From CAZYJR01 sp964647905 (GTDB taxonomy: Bacteria > Desulfobacterota > DSM-4660 > Desulfatiglandales > HGW-15), in NCBI GenBank assembly GCA_964647905.1, contig CAZYJR010000011.1:1-64000 (forward strand): 64,000 bases of DNA. The letters are read 5' to 3'. Position numbers and translations under genes: made by a program. The notes under the pieces are model-generated. The model searched no databases. It was not told the origin of the DNA and saw only the letters and a program-made list of their open reading frames with translations. Shown in pieces: positions 8,959 through 16,985 of this stretch; the stretch's first letter is position 1, and each line of letters starts with the position of its first letter.

Positions 8959-9137
8959 CCCTATCTCCTGGAACCACTTGAGGCATCTTAGCAGTGCAAA
9001 TAGCTTGCCGTGGAAAAAAGGGCCGGGATCAGCGGAAAGCCCGGGTGAACGGGGGTGTATGTGTAGCTCGTGTTACCCCGAGTGTGTAAATCGATTCCAC
9101 TCTAGGGCATAGGGTTACAACAAGATTCTCGGTTGAA

Positions 9138-9758
9138 CTACAAAGGGTGCTTTGGTCGCGGCCGGTTCCCCTTGCCGAAAATGAGAACAAAGGGCTTCTT
9201 GAAACGGGGATAGGCCCTTCCGGGGGGGAGGGTGCCAACTGTGCGGTTCATGAAGAGATATTTTACGAGGGGGCCGTTTTGATCGTGGAAGTGTACGCGC
9301 CTGAGGCGGCCCGATCCGCCTGCCGGAATTGGGAGCGCCCTGAGGCGGCGGTAGGGACGGCGGGCGGCGCTTCTTAAAAGATCCCGTGTGCGGCGCGTGA
9401 ACCGGCGCCATGCCTTGCCCGTTGGGGGCGGTGGAATCCGGATGAGAGACCCGAACGGGCGCCCGCCCTTTCTGATGATTCGGACGACCCGCCCCACCAG
9501 GTTTTCCCCGGTAACAAGCTCCGTACCCCGTGCGCCGGGGGAGTCGCCGCGAACCAAGAGACCTTCGGTCTCCTTTTTGACCACCCGGTGGACCACGAAC
9601 GGCGGTCCGGAGGACGTTGGAGGTCGATAGACAACCACGTCGTCCACTCCGACCTCGCTTGCGGCCGCCGGTTCGAGCAGGAGCAGGTCTCCGGGTCGGA
9701 GAGTGCCGGCCATGCTCCGGCCGGTGTAGACCAGGGACATGCGGCTAGGGTCTTCCAT
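9138..9758 (-). CDS. S26-family (signal-peptidase-like) protein
   Basis: A 206-residue protein whose first 100 residues match the S26/S24 peptidase fold. The segment YTGRSMAGTLRPGD carries the Ser-Met nucleophile, VVYRPP follows, FVVHRVV carries a His in the position used by the SipW/ER-type enzymes, and LLVRGDSPG carries an Asp. It has no clear membrane segment, unlike ordinary signal peptidases. The last 90 residues are very basic and unlike the family. It overlaps the HPr-kinase-like gene by 14 bp, so it belongs to the radical SAM operon. A role in trimming a leader peptide is an attractive inference, not a demonstrated one. Confidence 0.72.
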   Translation of the reverse strand: MEDPSRMSLVYTGRSMAGTLRPGDLLLLEPAAASEVGVDDVVVYRPPTSSGPPFVVHRVVKKETEGLLVRGDSPGARGTELVTGENLVGRVVRIIRKGGRPFGSLIRIPPPPTGKAWRRFTRRTRDLLRSAARRPYRRLRALPIPAGGSGRLRRVHFHDQNGPLVKYLFMNRTVGTLPPGRAYPRFKKPFVLIFGKGNRPRPKHPL

Positions 9759-10704
9759 GGGTCTCCACCACCTCGGCTATGGCCTCCCACTCCACATGGG
9801 CCTTGGGAAACTCCATGCGGCGGAGGGCCGCTTGGCTGCAGGCCTTTGAGAATAGCTCAAAGGCGCGGGCCTTCAGGTGCTTGGGGAGATGGAATATGCG
9901 GTTGAGATTATCCCTGCAAATGAAAGAGATCACCTCATGGTCGAAAACGCGGCTTATGCGGAATTCCCGGGCCTTTTCCAGAAGGAAGATAGCGCCTATC
10001 TCCGCGCTTGCAGGTCCTTTTGAGGGTCCGCCTAAAGGTGTGCTGTGGGCCGTGACCGCTCCGTTTTGGGCCCTGAGCAGCACCTGGTCCTCACTCAAGA
10101 CGGCATGGCCCTGTCCGGATTCCAGCACAGTGCTCTTTCCCCCCTCGTCCGGGGCGAGAAAAAGGACCGCCTTGCCGCCCATGATCAATCCTGCGCCGTG
10201 CACCAGGAAGGCGCCGAAGCACGTGAGAAAGGTGGCGAAGATAGGGCCCATGTTTGCCTTTACGTAATGCTCGGGGAGGTATGAGCCGAATTCAGGGAAG
10301 TATCCCCCGGATGTCCCGGTATAGAAGAGGTGGAATTCTCTCTTCGAGAAGTCCCGGATGGAGACGTGGTGCTCGTCCGCCGAGAGATCCAGATCGCTCT
10401 CCGGGGACCGAAGACTGAGCCTCAGTTGATCCCGGACGGCAGGGGAGGGGAGGATCGGGTTTTCCAGCCACTCAGGCCTGAAGGATCTGCAGGTCCTCAG
10501 CAGCCCTGTTTCGGATTCGCCGAGGCGGGCTCGGCCGGGCTCGGCCGTCACACGGCAAAGGGTGTGGGTAACGTCAGGGCGGCCGAATTCACCGGCGAAG
10601 GAGGAGTAGGGGGCCTCTTCAAACCCGGGGATGGGCTCTTCAAAGGCGGTGCTGAAGTTTACGCCCCCTATCGTATGGCCTGCTCTTTTCAACCGGGTTT
10701 TCAC
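9745..10704 (-). CDS. HPr-kinase-like protein (ScmC-like)
   Basis: A 319-residue protein starting at GTG 10704. The C-terminal half resembles the HprK fold used in RiPP clusters: FLVHGAGLIMGGKAVLFLAP, then the P-loop DEGGKST (about residue 190), then VLSEDQVLLR. The N-terminal half has no motif that I recognise. Proteins of this type sit beside PqqD-like and radical SAM proteins in peptide-modifying cassettes, including the SynChlorMet cassette, where one is called ScmC as I recall; their reaction is not established. It lies between the candidate precursor and the S26 peptidase. Confidence in HprK-likeness is moderate to high, and in the ScmC name moderate. Confidence 0.72.
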   Translation of the reverse strand: MKTRLKRAGHTIGGVNFSTAFEEPIPGFEEAPYSSFAGEFGRPDVTHTLCRVTAEPGRARLGESETGLLRTCRSFRPEWLENPILPSPAVRDQLRLSLRSPESDLDLSADEHHVSIRDFSKREFHLFYTGTSGGYFPEFGSYLPEHYVKANMGPIFATFLTCFGAFLVHGAGLIMGGKAVLFLAPDEGGKSTVLESGQGHAVLSEDQVLLRAQNGAVTAHSTPLGGPSKGPASAEIGAIFLLEKAREFRISRVFDHEVISFICRDNLNRIFHLPKHLKARAFELFSKACSQAALRRMEFPKAHVEWEAIAEVVETHGRP

Positions 10705-10792
10705 GCTTCACCGAAAGTGCGAGAGCGGGTTCGCGCTCGGCCGTGCCGTGGAGGTGCGGCGGGCCCCTTTGTCCACGAGGGCGAAGCCGCTG

Positions 10793-10963
10793 TCAGGGGG
10801 TTCTTCCACTGACACAGGAGGCGGGAGCCGAGCCCGGGTTGCACTTGGGCGTATTCGGAAGACCCCCGCCGGCACAGGGGGGCATCGCACCCTCGGCAAG
10901 GCGTTCGCACATGTCCTTGGCCACAGGGGGCTCGTACTTGGGGCGTTGATCTTTTTTCTCCAT
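10793..10963 (-). CDS. Candidate RiPP precursor peptide, four Cys
   Basis: A 56-residue ORF in the only sizeable gap of the radical SAM operon, 66 bp after the second radical SAM gene. ATG 10963 follows GGGAG at 8 nt. The start MEKKDQRPKYEPP has the charged then Tyr/Pro-rich look of RiPP leaders. From residue 19 the peptide is Cys/Gly/Pro/Ala-rich, with Cys at 19, 30, 41 and 50, that is, spacings of 11, 11 and 9. Small Cys-rich peptides beside SPASM-type radical SAM enzymes are usual substrates for thioether or other side-chain crosslinks. The frame is also open upstream to 11017, but the good ribosome-binding site supports 10963. That it is translated and modified is inference. Confidence 0.62.
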   Translation of the reverse strand: MEKKDQRPKYEPPVAKDMCERLAEGAMPPCAGGGLPNTPKCNPGSAPASCVSGRTP

Positions 10964-11029
10964 GGCTTTTTCTCCCGATATCGGGTGAATTCTCTCACAT
11001 AACCCGGGCCGGCGCAATGTTTGTTCCGG

Positions 11030-12211
11030 TCAGCCCTTTCTCGACCCGGCCGCCGTTTCCGGATCCGCCGCCTCCCGGGCGGGCGGGTGTTGAATAGTGC
11101 GGTGGTTCGGGAAGAGCCCCTCCTCGTCCGCCTTTCGGCAGAAGGCGTAGGGCGCTTGGAGGCTCCCTCCCGTTAGGTAGTTGGCCGCCGCGCAAAAGCC
11201 CTGACATGCCTCCCGGTGCAGGCAGACCCCGCAGATCCCCTCGAGCCCGGCCGGGATCTTTCGGCGGAGTTCCTTGAGGAGGGGGCTTTGGGACCAGAGC
11301 GTCCCCAGATCGTCGTCTTCCAGGCGGCCGAGAACCAGATCCGGCACCGTGGCTCCGATCCCGCAGAGAGACACCTCCCCTGTCGCCAGGATACCCAGTA
11401 TGTTTTGAATGTTGCAGCGCTTGCTCGAATCCTTCAACAGCCGCCTGATGGGGTGGAATGCGGGCGGGATGTCAAAGTGTATGGGGATATCGAAAAGGGG
11501 CGAGAGCTCTTTTTCGACCTTCCTGTAAAGATCGATGAGCTCCCGGACTCCCAGGCCGTTGGCTTCGGCAAAGCCTGCACCCTGGCCCGCCGCATGGAGG
11601 TGATTGAACTTGACCGATTGGCATCCCATGCGCCGGGCCAGGGCCGGGAGCTCGTGGACCTCAGAGGCGTTTCCACGATGGAGCGTGCAGATGAGCTGCG
11701 GGGCAAGGCCTTGTGCCGCAAGGTGTTTGATGCCCTCCAATGCGCGCCCGTGGCTTCCCCGCTTGCCTCTGAGGGCGTCGTGGACCCCGGCCGAGGCCCC
11801 GTCCAGGCTTACCGAGATTGACTTTACCTTGGGGTGCCTTTTCAGGGCGGCAGCGGTTTCGGCGTCTATCAGGGTCCCGTTGGTCTCGATGTGGGCGTCC
11901 AGGTCGAAATCGTCAAAAAGGTCGAGCAGCCGGTGAAACTCGGGATGGAGAAGAGGCTCACCGCCGGTCACCTTGACTGATGTGAGCCCCAGCGGCACGG
12001 CCTGCTTGATAGCCTTCTCAGCCATGGGTATAGGCAGGTGGGCGCGGGACGCCCTTGTCTCGCCTGTTTCCTCTGCGGGTTGCACCCAGCAGTGCTTGCA
12101 GGCGAGATTGCAGGAGCCGGAGACGTAGAGATAGAGCGACAAAAGCGGCGGAGCCGCACTTGTCGAGACCCCTGTACCGGGCTTTCCTGCTCTTGCTTGG
12201 TTGTCAGTCAT
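11030..12211 (-). CDS. Radical SAM/SPASM peptide-modifying enzyme (ScmF-like)
   Basis: A 393-residue enzyme. The SAM cluster motif is CNLACKHC (in LYVSGSCNLACKHCW) near residue 34; the VTGGEPLLHPEF segment follows, and the C-terminal SPASM domain has several Cys (CGIGATVP, CGVCLHREACQGFC) for auxiliary Fe-S clusters. Such enzymes install crosslinks or epimerise residues in ribosomal peptides. The start of the protein (PPLLSLYLYVSGSCNLACKHCW) resembles my recollection of the SynChlorMet protein ScmF. It overlaps the PqqD-like gene by 8 bp and precedes the candidate precursor by 66 bp. Confidence 0.85.
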   Translation of the reverse strand: MTDNQARAGKPGTGVSTSAAPPLLSLYLYVSGSCNLACKHCWVQPAEETGETRASRAHLPIPMAEKAIKQAVPLGLTSVKVTGGEPLLHPEFHRLLDLFDDFDLDAHIETNGTLIDAETAAALKRHPKVKSISVSLDGASAGVHDALRGKRGSHGRALEGIKHLAAQGLAPQLICTLHRGNASEVHELPALARRMGCQSVKFNHLHAAGQGAGFAEANGLGVRELIDLYRKVEKELSPLFDIPIHFDIPPAFHPIRRLLKDSSKRCNIQNILGILATGEVSLCGIGATVPDLVLGRLEDDDLGTLWSQSPLLKELRRKIPAGLEGICGVCLHREACQGFCAAANYLTGGSLQAPYAFCRKADEEGLFPNHRTIQHPPAREAADPETAAGSRKG

Positions 12212-12503
12212 CCATGGTCCCGATAAAGCCCGATTTGATCATTTCCTCCAGGAAGCCGCTCACATGCCCTTCCACCTCCTCATCCGGCACATCGGAAAAG
12301 GACCGCCTGAGAGCCGATACCAGTTGCGGAAAGTCCCGTTTGCCGTCGCAGAGATCCCAAATGAAGCGGCCGGTGGCGTTCAAGAGACGAATTCCGTCGT
12401 TGTCCGGGTTGAAAAGGAGCGCTCCGTGCCGGTCTTCTTCGTGTACCACCACATCCGGGTTTCGCATGTAGAGAGGCGAGGGCTGTTCATTGTGATCATT
12501 CAT
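12204..12503 (-). CDS. PqqD-like RiPP recognition protein (ScmD-like)
   Basis: A 99-residue stand-alone PqqD-fold protein: PDVVVHEEDRHGALLFNPDNDGI forms the beta part, RLLNATGRFIWDLCDG is the hallmark N-x-T-G-x-x-I-W segment, and the C-terminal helices end in FLEEMIKSGFIG. PqqD-like domains bind the leader of a precursor peptide and present it to the radical SAM enzyme. It overlaps both neighbours (4 bp and 8 bp), implying translational coupling and roughly equal amounts. It corresponds to the ScmD position of the SynChlorMet cassette. Confidence 0.85.
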   Translation of the reverse strand: MNDHNEQPSPLYMRNPDVVVHEEDRHGALLFNPDNDGIRLLNATGRFIWDLCDGKRDFPQLVSALRRSFSDVPDEEVEGHVSGFLEEMIKSGFIGTMDD

Positions 12504-14002
12504 GATGCTTCTCCTCCTGCTCGGGGGCTGCTCAGTGGGGTCGGACCGAGATAGCGCTTGCAGCAGTCATAAGAGCTGATGCAGTTGAAGTCCCCGCACT
12601 CGGATAAGGAGAGCCCCGGACAACCGCCGGTGCAATATCGGTTCCATTCGCAATCCTCGCATCCCGGTACCTCGGAGAGCGGGGTCTTTCCGCGTTCCCG
12701 AAGGGCTATGAGAGTGGGGTGGGAAGTCCATATCTTCGAAACGGAGTCCGAGTTGATGACCCCCAGTTCGACCTCCGAGAGCATGACGCAGGGAACGATC
12801 GCCCCTCCGTGGGTCACCGCCAGCTTGTGGAACACTCCGCCGCACGCAGTCAAGTAACCCATGGAAGAACTCTCGGGGCCCTGTTCAAGGGGGCCGCATG
12901 CGCGGGCCCTTTCCATGGCCTTGAATCTGCGGGCCTGAGCCAGGGGGCCGGCCGCCGCTGTGACACGTCCGGGATAGTCCCTCTCCAGGCGCTCCAGGGT
13001 CTTCATGGCCTCCAGCCGCTGGTCGGGTCCCAGCCCGACGGCCCGAGGGTTCACCAGCCCGGCCCCCATGGGGACGGCATCGTTGGTGCTGAAAGCCCTT
13101 ATGCCGATATCGTCGAGGAGCAGGCCTGCGAGGGGCTCCAGGTCGTGGGCGTTGTACGGGTTTACCGTCACCCTTGCGGTTACTGGAAGCCCCGCTTCTC
13201 TGAGCAGCCGCAGAGCGGCGCGGGTCTTTTCAAAAGCCCCCCTGCCCCTTGTCTTGTCGTTCACTTCGGCGCATGAACCGTCAATGGAGACCTGTATGCC
13301 GTCCAGCCTTTTTCTTCTCTTGCCCTTATGGAGCTCCGCTATGACCTGTTCCGTAATTCGGGTGCCGTTGGTGTTAAGGGAATAGCGCATGCGGTTTTCA
13401 ATCAGTCCGTCCACTATTTCCCACATATCCGGCCTAAGAAGGACCTCGCCGCCGCTGAGACAGACCGCCCTGACCGCCAGGCGGCCCAGCTCTTCAAAAA
13501 AGAGGAGCCATTGTTCCGCCGGGAGGTCGGCCTGGGAATCCATCTCGTGTTGATAGAAACAGTAGGGGCACCTGAGATTGCACCTGCCGGTGATCGAGAC
13601 GTCGACCGCCCAGGGGCCGTCGTCCAATCCGGGCAAGTCCTGCTGCCGGGAAGAATCGAACACCCCTTGCGGATCAACTGATCGAACAAAGCCCTCCCGC
13701 AGGAGGCGGCCCAGGAATCTTTCCACGTCCCGCTCCACCTGCTCCTGAGGCGCGGATTCAAAGGCCCCCGCCATATCGAGCGAAAGGTCCTCCAGGCGCC
13801 CGGGCCTCTGCAGCCGCTGCCAGAGGAACGAGCCTGTTCGGTTGAGCGACTTTTCCCCTCCGGTGTCCGGGTGGAAAAGAACGGCCTCCTCGCCGGCTGA
13901 GCGCCGCGCCGAGACAGCGGGGTCGGCCGCATACCAAGAGGTGCGGCTGACCGGCGCCTCACCGGGATCGTCACGCCGGCCCAATGGATTCCCGGTGCTC
14001 AT
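12500..14002 (-). CDS. PqqD-domain/radical SAM/SPASM fusion (ScmE-like)
   Basis: A 500-residue enzyme with three parts. Residues about 20-110 are a fused PqqD-like recognition domain (AVLFHPDTGGEKSLNRTGSF, LWQRLQ). Residues about 130-330 are a radical SAM barrel with CNLRCPYC and LSGGEVLLRPD. The C-terminus is a Cys-rich SPASM domain (CEDCEWNRYC, GGCPGLSLSECGDF). It starts the operon and overlaps the free PqqD-like gene by 4 bp. The core resembles the SynChlorMet enzyme ScmE as I remember it; the fused recognition domain makes it about 100 residues longer than a bare enzyme would be. Having one fused and one free recognition domain suggests each radical SAM enzyme has its own. Confidence 0.86.
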   Translation of the reverse strand: MSTGNPLGRRDDPGEAPVSRTSWYAADPAVSARRSAGEEAVLFHPDTGGEKSLNRTGSFLWQRLQRPGRLEDLSLDMAGAFESAPQEQVERDVERFLGRLLREGFVRSVDPQGVFDSSRQQDLPGLDDGPWAVDVSITGRCNLRCPYCFYQHEMDSQADLPAEQWLLFFEELGRLAVRAVCLSGGEVLLRPDMWEIVDGLIENRMRYSLNTNGTRITEQVIAELHKGKRRKRLDGIQVSIDGSCAEVNDKTRGRGAFEKTRAALRLLREAGLPVTARVTVNPYNAHDLEPLAGLLLDDIGIRAFSTNDAVPMGAGLVNPRAVGLGPDQRLEAMKTLERLERDYPGRVTAAAGPLAQARRFKAMERARACGPLEQGPESSSMGYLTACGGVFHKLAVTHGGAIVPCVMLSEVELGVINSDSVSKIWTSHPTLIALRERGKTPLSEVPGCEDCEWNRYCTGGCPGLSLSECGDFNCISSYDCCKRYLGPTPLSSPRAGGEAS

Positions 14003-14041
14003 GACCCAGCACCACCAATCTCAACCAGCATCAGCAATTCG

Positions 14042-14089
14042 GGCCTCGGGAACCGCCCTCTCCACCCAAAGGGATGGTTCCTTGAGGCC
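14042..14089. other. Long imperfect hairpin upstream of the RiPP operon
   Basis: Between the phosphatase gene and the first radical SAM gene are two arms, GGCCTCGGGAACC at 14042-14054 and GGTTCCTTGAGGCC at 14076-14089, pairing with one small mismatch around a loop of about 21 nt. On the minus strand it lies about 40 nt before the radical SAM start. With no T-run it is more likely a leader structure than a classical terminator. Confidence 0.4.
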
Positions 14090-14110
14090 TGTTGTGGTGG
14101 AATGCGGTTT

Positions 14111-14839
14111 TCAAGGGCGTATGGGCTCTCCCGCGAGAACCGCGGCAGGGGTCTCGGTCACCATGCGCTCCGCCTCGTCAAGGCTCCCCAGGATCGAGGC
14201 AGCGGCCCTTACCGCCCGGGAGAGGCCCGGGGGGCGGTCGACCGGTGAATGCGCATCACTGGCTATCAGGTGAATCAGCCGCCGCTTGATAAGGGTTTCC
14301 GCCCCCCGCCTTGCAGCCTCCCCGAACCCGCCGGTAAGGCTCGCCGCTGTCACCTGGGCCAGGCAGCCCAAGTCCACCAGGTCCTCCAGAAGGCTCGGAT
14401 CACGAAGGATCAGGGCATGCCGCTCAGGATGGGTGATGATCGGGGTGATGCCCTGGAGCTTTAGCTGGAAGACCTCTTCCTTGACCGCCGGCGGGATGCC
14501 GAAGAAGGGCAGCTCCACCAGGATGTACTTGCCCATGTCGCCTATGGTGACGGCGAGGCCGTTTCGGACAGCGGAGGCCATGCCGGGCGCCAGGTGGACG
14601 TCTCCGCCGATCAGGAGGCGCAAGAGCAGTCCCCGCCCGGAAATGGCCTGTTTCAGGTCCGAGAGCGTCTTTTCAATCTTCTCGAGACCGTTCTCATGCA
14701 TGCCGTTGAGCATGTGGGGCGTTGCCACCACGGTCCGCGCGCCGTCCTTCAGGGCCAGCTCGGCCATGGTGATGCTCTCATCCAGTGTCCGAGGCCCGTC
14801 GTCAAGGCCGGGCAGGATGTGGCAGTGGATGTCAATCAT
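14111..14839 (-). CDS. CpsB/CapC-type tyrosine-protein phosphatase
   Basis: A 242-residue PHP-fold phosphatase. The metal-binding motifs are plain: MIDIHCHILPGLDDG at the start, TPHMLNGMH near residue 62, THPERH near 136 and the C-terminal SDAHSP near 195. CpsB-type enzymes use Mn to dephosphorylate the Tyr-rich tail of the BY-kinase and so control capsule export. The matching kinase with a Tyr cluster is encoded at 32744-33976, in the same polysaccharide locus. The length is usual for the family. Its position between the RiPP cassette and a TA pair suggests that the EPS locus was interrupted by insertions. Confidence 0.88.
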   Translation of the reverse strand: MIDIHCHILPGLDDGPRTLDESITMAELALKDGARTVVATPHMLNGMHENGLEKIEKTLSDLKQAISGRGLLLRLLIGGDVHLAPGMASAVRNGLAVTIGDMGKYILVELPFFGIPPAVKEEVFQLKLQGITPIITHPERHALILRDPSLLEDLVDLGCLAQVTAASLTGGFGEAARRGAETLIKRRLIHLIASDAHSPVDRPPGLSRAVRAAASILGSLDEAERMVTETPAAVLAGEPIRP

Positions 14840-14869
14840 TCGGGAATTTCGGGGGACAATATGGCTATT

Positions 14870-15265
14870 TTAGCTCTCAATCCCTCCTTGCAAAAAACCC
14901 ACCCGACGAAAATGCCTTTCATTGTTGGTGACCAGGGTGAGGTTGGAAGCGACTGCGCAGGCTGCAATAACCACGTCGAAATCATCCAGGGGCGATCCCT
15001 GGAATTCCAGCCCGGACTTGATCATGCCGGAGGTCTCGGCTGTGGAATCGTCGAGAGCAAGGATGTCAAAAGCATTTTCGATGCGGCGGACCTTGGCCAG
15101 ATTCGCTGTAATCCTTTCAGACTTGTAAGCCCCATAATATAATTCCATCAACGAAATCACGCTCACCCTGAGTATATCGTGTTGATGGATTTCCAGGTGA
15201 CGGACAACGGCCTCATCCCCTTTGAGAGCATAGATGAGCGTATCCGTATCAAGTAGAAACATCAA
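14870..15265 (-). CDS. vapC: PIN-domain toxin VapC
   Basis: A 131-residue PIN ribonuclease. Acidic residues of the active site are visible in FLLDTDTLIYAL (first Asp), SVISLMELYYG (Glu), PLDDFDVVIAACAV (Asp pair) and TNNERHF. VapC toxins cut tRNA or rRNA when unbound. The start overlaps the antitoxin stop by 4 bp (ATGA), the usual coupling in such modules. Confidence 0.88.
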   Translation of the reverse strand: MMFLLDTDTLIYALKGDEAVVRHLEIHQHDILRVSVISLMELYYGAYKSERITANLAKVRRIENAFDILALDDSTAETSGMIKSGLEFQGSPLDDFDVVIAACAVASNLTLVTNNERHFRRVGFLQGGIES

Positions 15266-15534
15266 AGCCCTTCCGAGAGTTTTCTCGATGATCGACGAGC
15301 TCTTTTGATATCGTCCAGGATCAGCTCAGCCGGCCTCGAATCCTCCCAGGACCCCGCCAGTGAGAGCAATGCCTGAGCCGCAGTATCGTGTTGCTCTGCC
15401 CGGCGTCTTTGGGCCAGAGAGCGCCGGATCAGGAACAGCACCTGTTGGCTTACCGAACGATTCTCATCGGCCGCAAGCCGCTTCAGTTCCTGATACAAAC
15501 CCTCGTCGACACCCTTGATTTGTAAATTTGACAT
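15262..15534 (-). CDS. vapB: Ribbon-helix-helix antitoxin (FitA/VapB type)
   Basis: A 90-residue antitoxin starting MSNLQIKGVDEGLYQELKRL, which is the beta strand and first helix of a ribbon-helix-helix DNA-binding domain; ENRSVSQQVLFLIRRSL is the second helix. The C-terminal half (WEDSRPAELILDDIKRARR) is the toxin-neutralising tail typical of FitA-type partners. The open frame extends upstream through the unknown bases of the assembly gap, but the ATG at 15534 is the natural start. Confidence 0.85.
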   Translation of the reverse strand: MSNLQIKGVDEGLYQELKRLAADENRSVSQQVLFLIRRSLAQRRRAEQHDTAAQALLSLAGSWEDSRPAELILDDIKRARRSSRKLSEGL

Positions 15535-15564
15535 GATGCCCTGCTCCCATCGTTGAGACACTCC

Positions 15565-15686
15565 TTCATGAAAATNNNNNNNNNNNNNNNNNNNNNNNNN
15601 NNNNNNNNNNNNNNNNNNNNNNNNNNNNNNNNNNNNNNNNNNNNNNNNNNNNNNNNNNNNNNNNNNNNNNNNNNNTTCATGAAAAT
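15565..15686. other. Assembly gap of 100 N flanked by the same 11-mer
   Basis: Bases 15576-15675 are exactly 100 N, the conventional length for a scaffold gap of unknown size. The 11 bases TTCATGAAAAT stand directly before (15565-15575) and again directly after it (15676-15686). The contigs may therefore truly overlap there, or the gap may hide a repeat. Confidence 0.95.
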
Positions 15687-15748
15687 CGAGGGTTGTTTGC
15701 CATCCTCCCGCCACGGCGACGGCAGGAGCCTTCCACGCCGCGGCCTCT

Positions 15749-16918
15749 TCACGGCCGCCCTTTCCTCCGCATACATTCCACAGCCAGCCTCAAAGGCCGG
15801 TACCCATAAAGCACAAATCCCAAACCCCCCGGCACGGGCATCCTTCTCCAGTCCTCTATTGTGGGGCTTGCAAGTAGAAAGAGCATGTGCCTGAACCGCT
15901 CTGCCGGGCCGTCCTTCAACAGCATATGCCGCCCGGAGAACTTGGGCCTTTCACCTTCGTCGCTCTCGGGACCGGCCCGATCAAACAGCCTCCTGATGCA
16001 ATCGCCTGCGTAGGCCTTCACATGCCCGTCCCTCTCGATCCGCTCAAGCAAAAAATCGGGGACAGGGGCGTCCAGAACGATATGGGCCAGGAAGCAGCCT
16101 GCCAGGAGGCATCTTCTCAGGCGGAGACGCCCCGCCTCTTCATATGTCTCCCGGCGGAGCACTTCAGGGTGCCCCTTGATCAGTTCCGCCACACAGCACA
16201 TGTGATCCAGCCTGCTCCAGGATTCCATGGCCGCATGAAGGCACAGGTATATCAAAAGGTCCTTGCGCCCCAGGGTCTTGAACGAGGCTCCAAGGAGCTC
16301 CACCGCCTCAAGGCCTTCCCTGAACGAATCATAGGTCATGGGGGCCCGTGCGTAGTCGCCGCCAAGATCCCAGTGAAGATCTAGAAAAAAGCCCTGTTCC
16401 GTCGTATCGACCATTGGCAGGCTCTTGTTCCGCGCTGCATAGCTCCTGAACCGCGAGGCGGTCAATGGTATCTCCGGCACGAACCCCCGCGCCTCCAGCT
16501 CCTTCACAGCGGACCATGCCGCCTCTTTCGGGACCAGGACGTCCAGGTCATTAAACTGGCGCAGCGCAACATCCCCGAACACCTCCTGTGCCAGCACGGG
16601 CCCTTTGAACGGCGCCGTCTCAATGCCATTTTCGTCCAGAATCGCGCAGATTTCCTTGAGCCGTCCAGCAAGGCGCAGGTTCCGCGCCGCATTTCTCAAA
16701 TAGGCCTCGCGAAGCCGGGAGAGCGCGGGCTGGGGGACATCCGAAGATGCGAGTTTGTTCAGATTCCGGTAAAAGAGAGGCAGGACTCGGTGGAGGGAGG
16801 CTCTCTCAATGACAAGGTCCCAGTCAATGGGACCTTGCAGCAGGGCGCGGCTGCGGAAGACGGCCCGAGAGTCCGGCTCAGTGCGGGCCAGGAGGCATAG
16901 GAGTTCTGCAGACCTCAT
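15749..16918 (-). CDS. Nucleotidyltransferase-family protein (NTP_transf_5 type)
   Basis: A 389-residue protein of the uncharacterised nucleotidyltransferase family common in polysaccharide and RiPP loci. The catalytic-looking region reads ETAPFKGPVLAQEVF, then RQFNDLDVLVPKEAAW (the D-x-D pair near residue 142), and further on the helix-rich part LIYLCLHAAMESWSRLDHM. The substrate is unknown. It lies between the gap-adjacent TA pair and the sugar-phosphate transferase. A role in the EPS locus or with the RiPP cassette (where such proteins also occur) is inferred from position. Confidence 0.72.
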   Translation of the reverse strand: MRSAELLCLLARTEPDSRAVFRSRALLQGPIDWDLVIERASLHRVLPLFYRNLNKLASSDVPQPALSRLREAYLRNAARNLRLAGRLKEICAILDENGIETAPFKGPVLAQEVFGDVALRQFNDLDVLVPKEAAWSAVKELEARGFVPEIPLTASRFRSYAARNKSLPMVDTTEQGFFLDLHWDLGGDYARAPMTYDSFREGLEAVELLGASFKTLGRKDLLIYLCLHAAMESWSRLDHMCCVAELIKGHPEVLRRETYEEAGRLRLRRCLLAGCFLAHIVLDAPVPDFLLERIERDGHVKAYAGDCIRRLFDRAGPESDEGERPKFSGRHMLLKDGPAERFRHMLFLLASPTIEDWRRMPVPGGLGFVLYGYRPLRLAVECMRRKGRP

Positions 16919-16985
16919 AAGACGGAGAGCGTTGCCTCGTCCCGCTCAAGCAACTCGAGGATATGGGTGAAGCCCTCCCGTTGGG

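Noticed and set aside
16918..16985. A 23-codon frame (TQREGFTHILELLERDEATL) ending in an ATGA overlap with the nucleotidyltransferase start
   Set aside because: It has only a TTG start with a poorly spaced ribosome-binding site and is too short to judge.
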